DNA from: Acidobacteriota bacterium
GTDB taxonomy: Bacteria > Acidobacteriota > Thermoanaerobaculia > Multivoradales > JAHEKO01
NCBI GenBank assembly: GCA_006227875.1
Contig: SBFI01000446.1
Coordinates: 1-8,459 of the forward strand
Reading direction: 5' to 3'
DNA: 8,459 bases
Below, in pieces: positions 6,344 through 8,459 of the stretch. A program made the position numbers and the translations under genes. The notes under the pieces are model-generated. The model was given only the letters and a program-made list of their open reading frames with translations. It was not told where the DNA came from and ran no database searches. Each line of letters begins with the position of its first letter. Position 1 is the stretch's first letter.

Positions 6344-7819
6344 ATGGGCAAGCAACCATCCGTCAGAGTCGCCTCACCGAGGCAATTGACGAGCGAGCTG
6401 GTGGTGATCGGCTGCTTCAAGGGTCGCGCCCCGGACACCAGTCGTCTGCCGTCGGGTCTGACCAACGCCGCCGGACGAGCGGTGGAGCGGTCGGGCTGGA
6501 AGGGCAAAGAGAAACAGATTGCGCGGGCTCAGTCGCGCTCCAAGCAGCCGTCGCAGGTCGTCGTCCATGGCCTCGGTCGCGCCGCCGACTTTGGCTCCAG
6601 AGAGCTGGCACGCTGGTCGGCAAAGGCTGTCCAGACGGCCGCTGACGAAGGCTACCGCGACCTGTTGCTGGTGCTGCCGGATCATCCGGCGGTAAAAGGT
6701 AGAGCCGCCTTTCGACTGCTTGTCGATCTGGGTCTGTCGGGCTATCGCTTCGATCGCTTTCAGAGCAAGACATCGAGATCGAGGCTACGCACGATTCGGG
6801 TGCTGCCCCCGGCCGGCGAGGACGCCAGTTACAAAGCGATGCTGAAAGTCGCCAACAAGGTCGTGCCGGCGGTGGCCTTTGGCCGCGACCTGGCCAACAC
6901 GCCACCCAATGAGGCCAATCCGGAGTGGATGGCCGGAGAGGCCGGTCGTCTGGCAAAGACACGGTCGATGAAGATCAAGGTCCTGGGTCCCAAGGAGCTC
7001 ACCCGGATGGGGATGGGCGGCATTCTTGCCGTCGGGGGCGGCTCGTCCTCACCACCCCGCCTGGTGCGGCTCGAGTGGGGCAGCGGCTCCCAGACGATCT
7101 CCTTTGTCGGCAAGGGGGTGACTTTCGACACCGGCGGGATCTCGATCAAACCTGCCGGCGGCATGGATGAGATGAAGTACGACAAATCTGGAGCCTGCAC
7201 GGTCTTGGGGATCGCCCAGGCTGCTGCCGATCTCGAGCTTCCCTTCCACTTCCGCGCCTATCTACCGCTGGCGGAGAACATGCCCGACGGGATGTCCTAT
7301 CGGCCGGGGGACATCGTTCGCTGCTACAACGGCAAGACGGTCGAGGTTCTCAACACCGACGCCGAGGGGCGGATGATTCTGGCCGATGCGCTCTCCTGGG
7401 CGGCCGAGGAAGAACCGGGCACGCTGTTGGAGTACTCGACCCTCACCGGCGCCTCGGTGGTTGCTATTGGCCACCACGCGGCCTCGCTCTACACCCCGGA
7501 CGACTACCTGGCGGCGGAGCTCCTCGATGCGGCGGAAGACTCGAACGAGCGGCTCTGGCGGATGCCGCTGTGGCCGGAGTACCGGGAGGAGATGAAGGGC
7601 ACTCATGCCGATCTGCGAAACGTCGCCGGTCGCTGGGGCGGTGCCAACACGGCGGCGGCCTTCTTGTCGCAGTTCGTGGGCAAGACCGAGCGCTGGGCCC
7701 ATCTCGATATCGCCGCCACGGCCTATGTTGCCGGCGACCAGAAGGGAACCAAGGGAGCGACCGGCTATGGCGTCGCACTCACCTCGGCCTGGTTGCTCGA
7801 GCTGGCGAATCGCTTCTGA
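6344..7819 (+). CDS. pepA: Leucyl aminopeptidase, M17 family
   Basis: This is a cytoplasmic, normally hexameric, two-metal exopeptidase that releases N-terminal residues from peptides. The start at 6344 gives 491 residues, the usual size (E. coli PepA has 503). The N-terminal macro-like domain covers about residues 1-165 and is weakly conserved, as usual for the family. NTPPNEANP marks the start of the catalytic domain. Active-site residues are all present with spacing identical to E. coli PepA: K257 and D262 in GKGVTFDTGG, catalytic K269, D280 in MKYDKSGA, and D339, E341 and R343 in NTDAEGR. ADLRNVAGRWGGANTAAAF and ATGYGV near the end are also typical. It has its own likely promoter and ribosome-binding site in the gap shared with the divergent cyclase-like gene. 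It is followed 14 bases later by a peptide-transporter ATPase, so the two are probably co-transcribed and linked to peptide use. In E. coli PepA also binds DNA; nothing here tests that. Confidence 0.95.
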   Translation: MGKQPSVRVASPRQLTSELVVIGCFKGRAPDTSRLPSGLTNAAGRAVERSGWKGKEKQIARAQSRSKQPSQVVVHGLGRAADFGSRELARWSAKAVQTAADEGYRDLLLVLPDHPAVKGRAAFRLLVDLGLSGYRFDRFQSKTSRSRLRTIRVLPPAGEDASYKAMLKVANKVVPAVAFGRDLANTPPNEANPEWMAGEAGRLAKTRSMKIKVLGPKELTRMGMGGILAVGGGSSSPPRLVRLEWGSGSQTISFVGKGVTFDTGGISIKPAGGMDEMKYDKSGACTVLGIAQAAADLELPFHFRAYLPLAENMPDGMSYRPGDIVRCYNGKTVEVLNTDAEGRMILADALSWAAEEEPGTLLEYSTLTGASVVAIGHHAASLYTPDDYLAAELLDAAEDSNERLWRMPLWPEYREEMKGTHADLRNVAGRWGGANTAAAFLSQFVGKTERWAHLDIAATAYVAGDQKGTKGATGYGVALTSAWLLELANRF

Positions 7820-7833
7820 TAGCCGACCCATTT

Positions 7834-8459
7834 ATGGAAACGCTACTCGCCGTCGACAACCTTGCGGTCGCCTTCCCGGTCGGGGATCACTGGGTCCCGG
7901 TGGTCAGAGGTGTGTCGCTCGCCGTGGCTGCGGGCGAATTCGTCGGTCTGGTGGGGGAGTCGGGGTCCGGCAAGAGCATGACGGCCCTCGCCGTCTTGCG
8001 GCTGATTCCGGAACCGGGGCGGATTACCGGCGGCCGGATTCTGCTCTCCGGTGAAGACCTGCTGGGGCTCACCGATGCGCGGATGCGATCAGTACGCGGT
8101 GCGCGTGTGGGGATGATCTTCCAGGAGCCGATGACGGCTCTGAACCCGGTGTTCACGGTCGGCTTTCAGATTACCGAGGCGGTGCGGGTGCACAGGCGTG
8201 TCTCGCGGCAGGAGGCCCAGATCGAAGCCGAGAGGCTGTTGGACCTGGTCGCCATTCCGGCCGCGCGAGAGCGTCTCAAGGACTACCCACACCAGCTCTC
8301 CGGCGGCCAGCGACAGCGGGTGATGATCGCCATGGCGCTGGCTTCCAAGCCCGATCTGTTGATTGCCGACGAGCCGACCACGGCGCTCGACGTCACCATC
8401 CAGGCCCAGATCCTCGAGCTGCTGGAGCAGCTGCGCCGGGACCTGGGGTTGGCGGTGCT
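7834..8459 (+). CDS. Oligopeptide/dipeptide ABC transporter ATP-binding protein (3' partial)
   Basis: This is an ATPase subunit of the OppD/DppD type that powers import of peptides or related solutes at the inner face of the membrane. The first 208 residues are visible and the frame is open at the right edge. Walker A is GESGSGKS at 41-48, the Q-loop is FQEPM (Q97), the ABC signature is LSGGQ at 155-159, and Walker B is LLIADE at 175-180 with catalytic E180. The D-loop is ALD at 184-186. FQEPMTALNPVFTVG and DEPTTALDVTIQAQIL are hallmarks of this subfamily. The ATG at 7834 gives the expected N-terminus but has no visible ribosome-binding site. It starts 14 bases after the aminopeptidase stop, so translational coupling is plausible. 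The cut end prevents deciding between a single OppD/DppD-type subunit (about 330 residues, ending in the oligopeptide C-terminal motif) and a fused two-ATPase protein of the YejF/GsiA type. Substrate is inferred from family only. Confidence 0.94.
   Translation, partial: METLLAVDNLAVAFPVGDHWVPVVRGVSLAVAAGEFVGLVGESGSGKSMTALAVLRLIPEPGRITGGRILLSGEDLLGLTDARMRSVRGARVGMIFQEPMTALNPVFTVGFQITEAVRVHRRVSRQEAQIEAERLLDLVAIPAARERLKDYPHQLSGGQRQRVMIAMALASKPDLLIADEPTTALDVTIQAQILELLEQLRRDLGLAV

Noticed and set aside
7262..7831. 189-codon - strand open frame opposite the aminopeptidase
   Set aside because: It lies antisense to the conserved catalytic domain with no independent support.

Overview
The window is high-GC bacterial chromosomal DNA, densely packed with core housekeeping genes. 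It contains no RNA genes, CRISPR array, insertion sequence or phage gene that I can recognise. The gene set (dnaB, alr, purC, an M17 aminopeptidase, an oligopeptide ABC ATPase) is universal and does not fix the taxon. GC-rich third positions and short intergenic gaps fit many free-living, soil, sediment or marine phyla. A source such as Acidobacteriota is possible, but that is a guess.

Layout. Bases 1-3246 are a + strand block: a metallo-beta-lactamase-fold hydrolase (5' end outside the window), then the replicative helicase dnaB, then alanine racemase alr, with gaps of only 21-22 bases. The dnaB-alr pairing is a common bacterial arrangement. Bases 3250-6266 are a - strand block: a 690-residue protein carrying a divergent class III nucleotidyl-cyclase-like domain, followed downstream by purC (SAICAR synthase, long form). 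The two blocks converge, with the alr and purC stop codons only 3 bases apart. From 6344 to the right edge is a second + strand block: an M17 leucyl aminopeptidase, then 14 bases later an ATP-binding subunit of a dipeptide/oligopeptide ABC transporter, cut off by the window end.

Functional reading. dnaB, alr and purC serve DNA replication, cell-wall D-alanine supply and purine synthesis. The aminopeptidase and the peptide-transporter ATPase are probably co-transcribed and would suit uptake and cytoplasmic degradation of peptides. The cyclase-like protein and the aminopeptidase are divergently transcribed from a 77-base region holding a perfect 13-base dyad over a good extended -10 element.

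The least ordinary item is the 690-residue protein. About 380 N-terminal residues match no domain I know. They precede a cyclase-fold domain that keeps both metal-binding aspartates, the substrate lysine and the transition-state arginine, but has Val at the usual transition-state Asn and Glu at the second base-recognition position.
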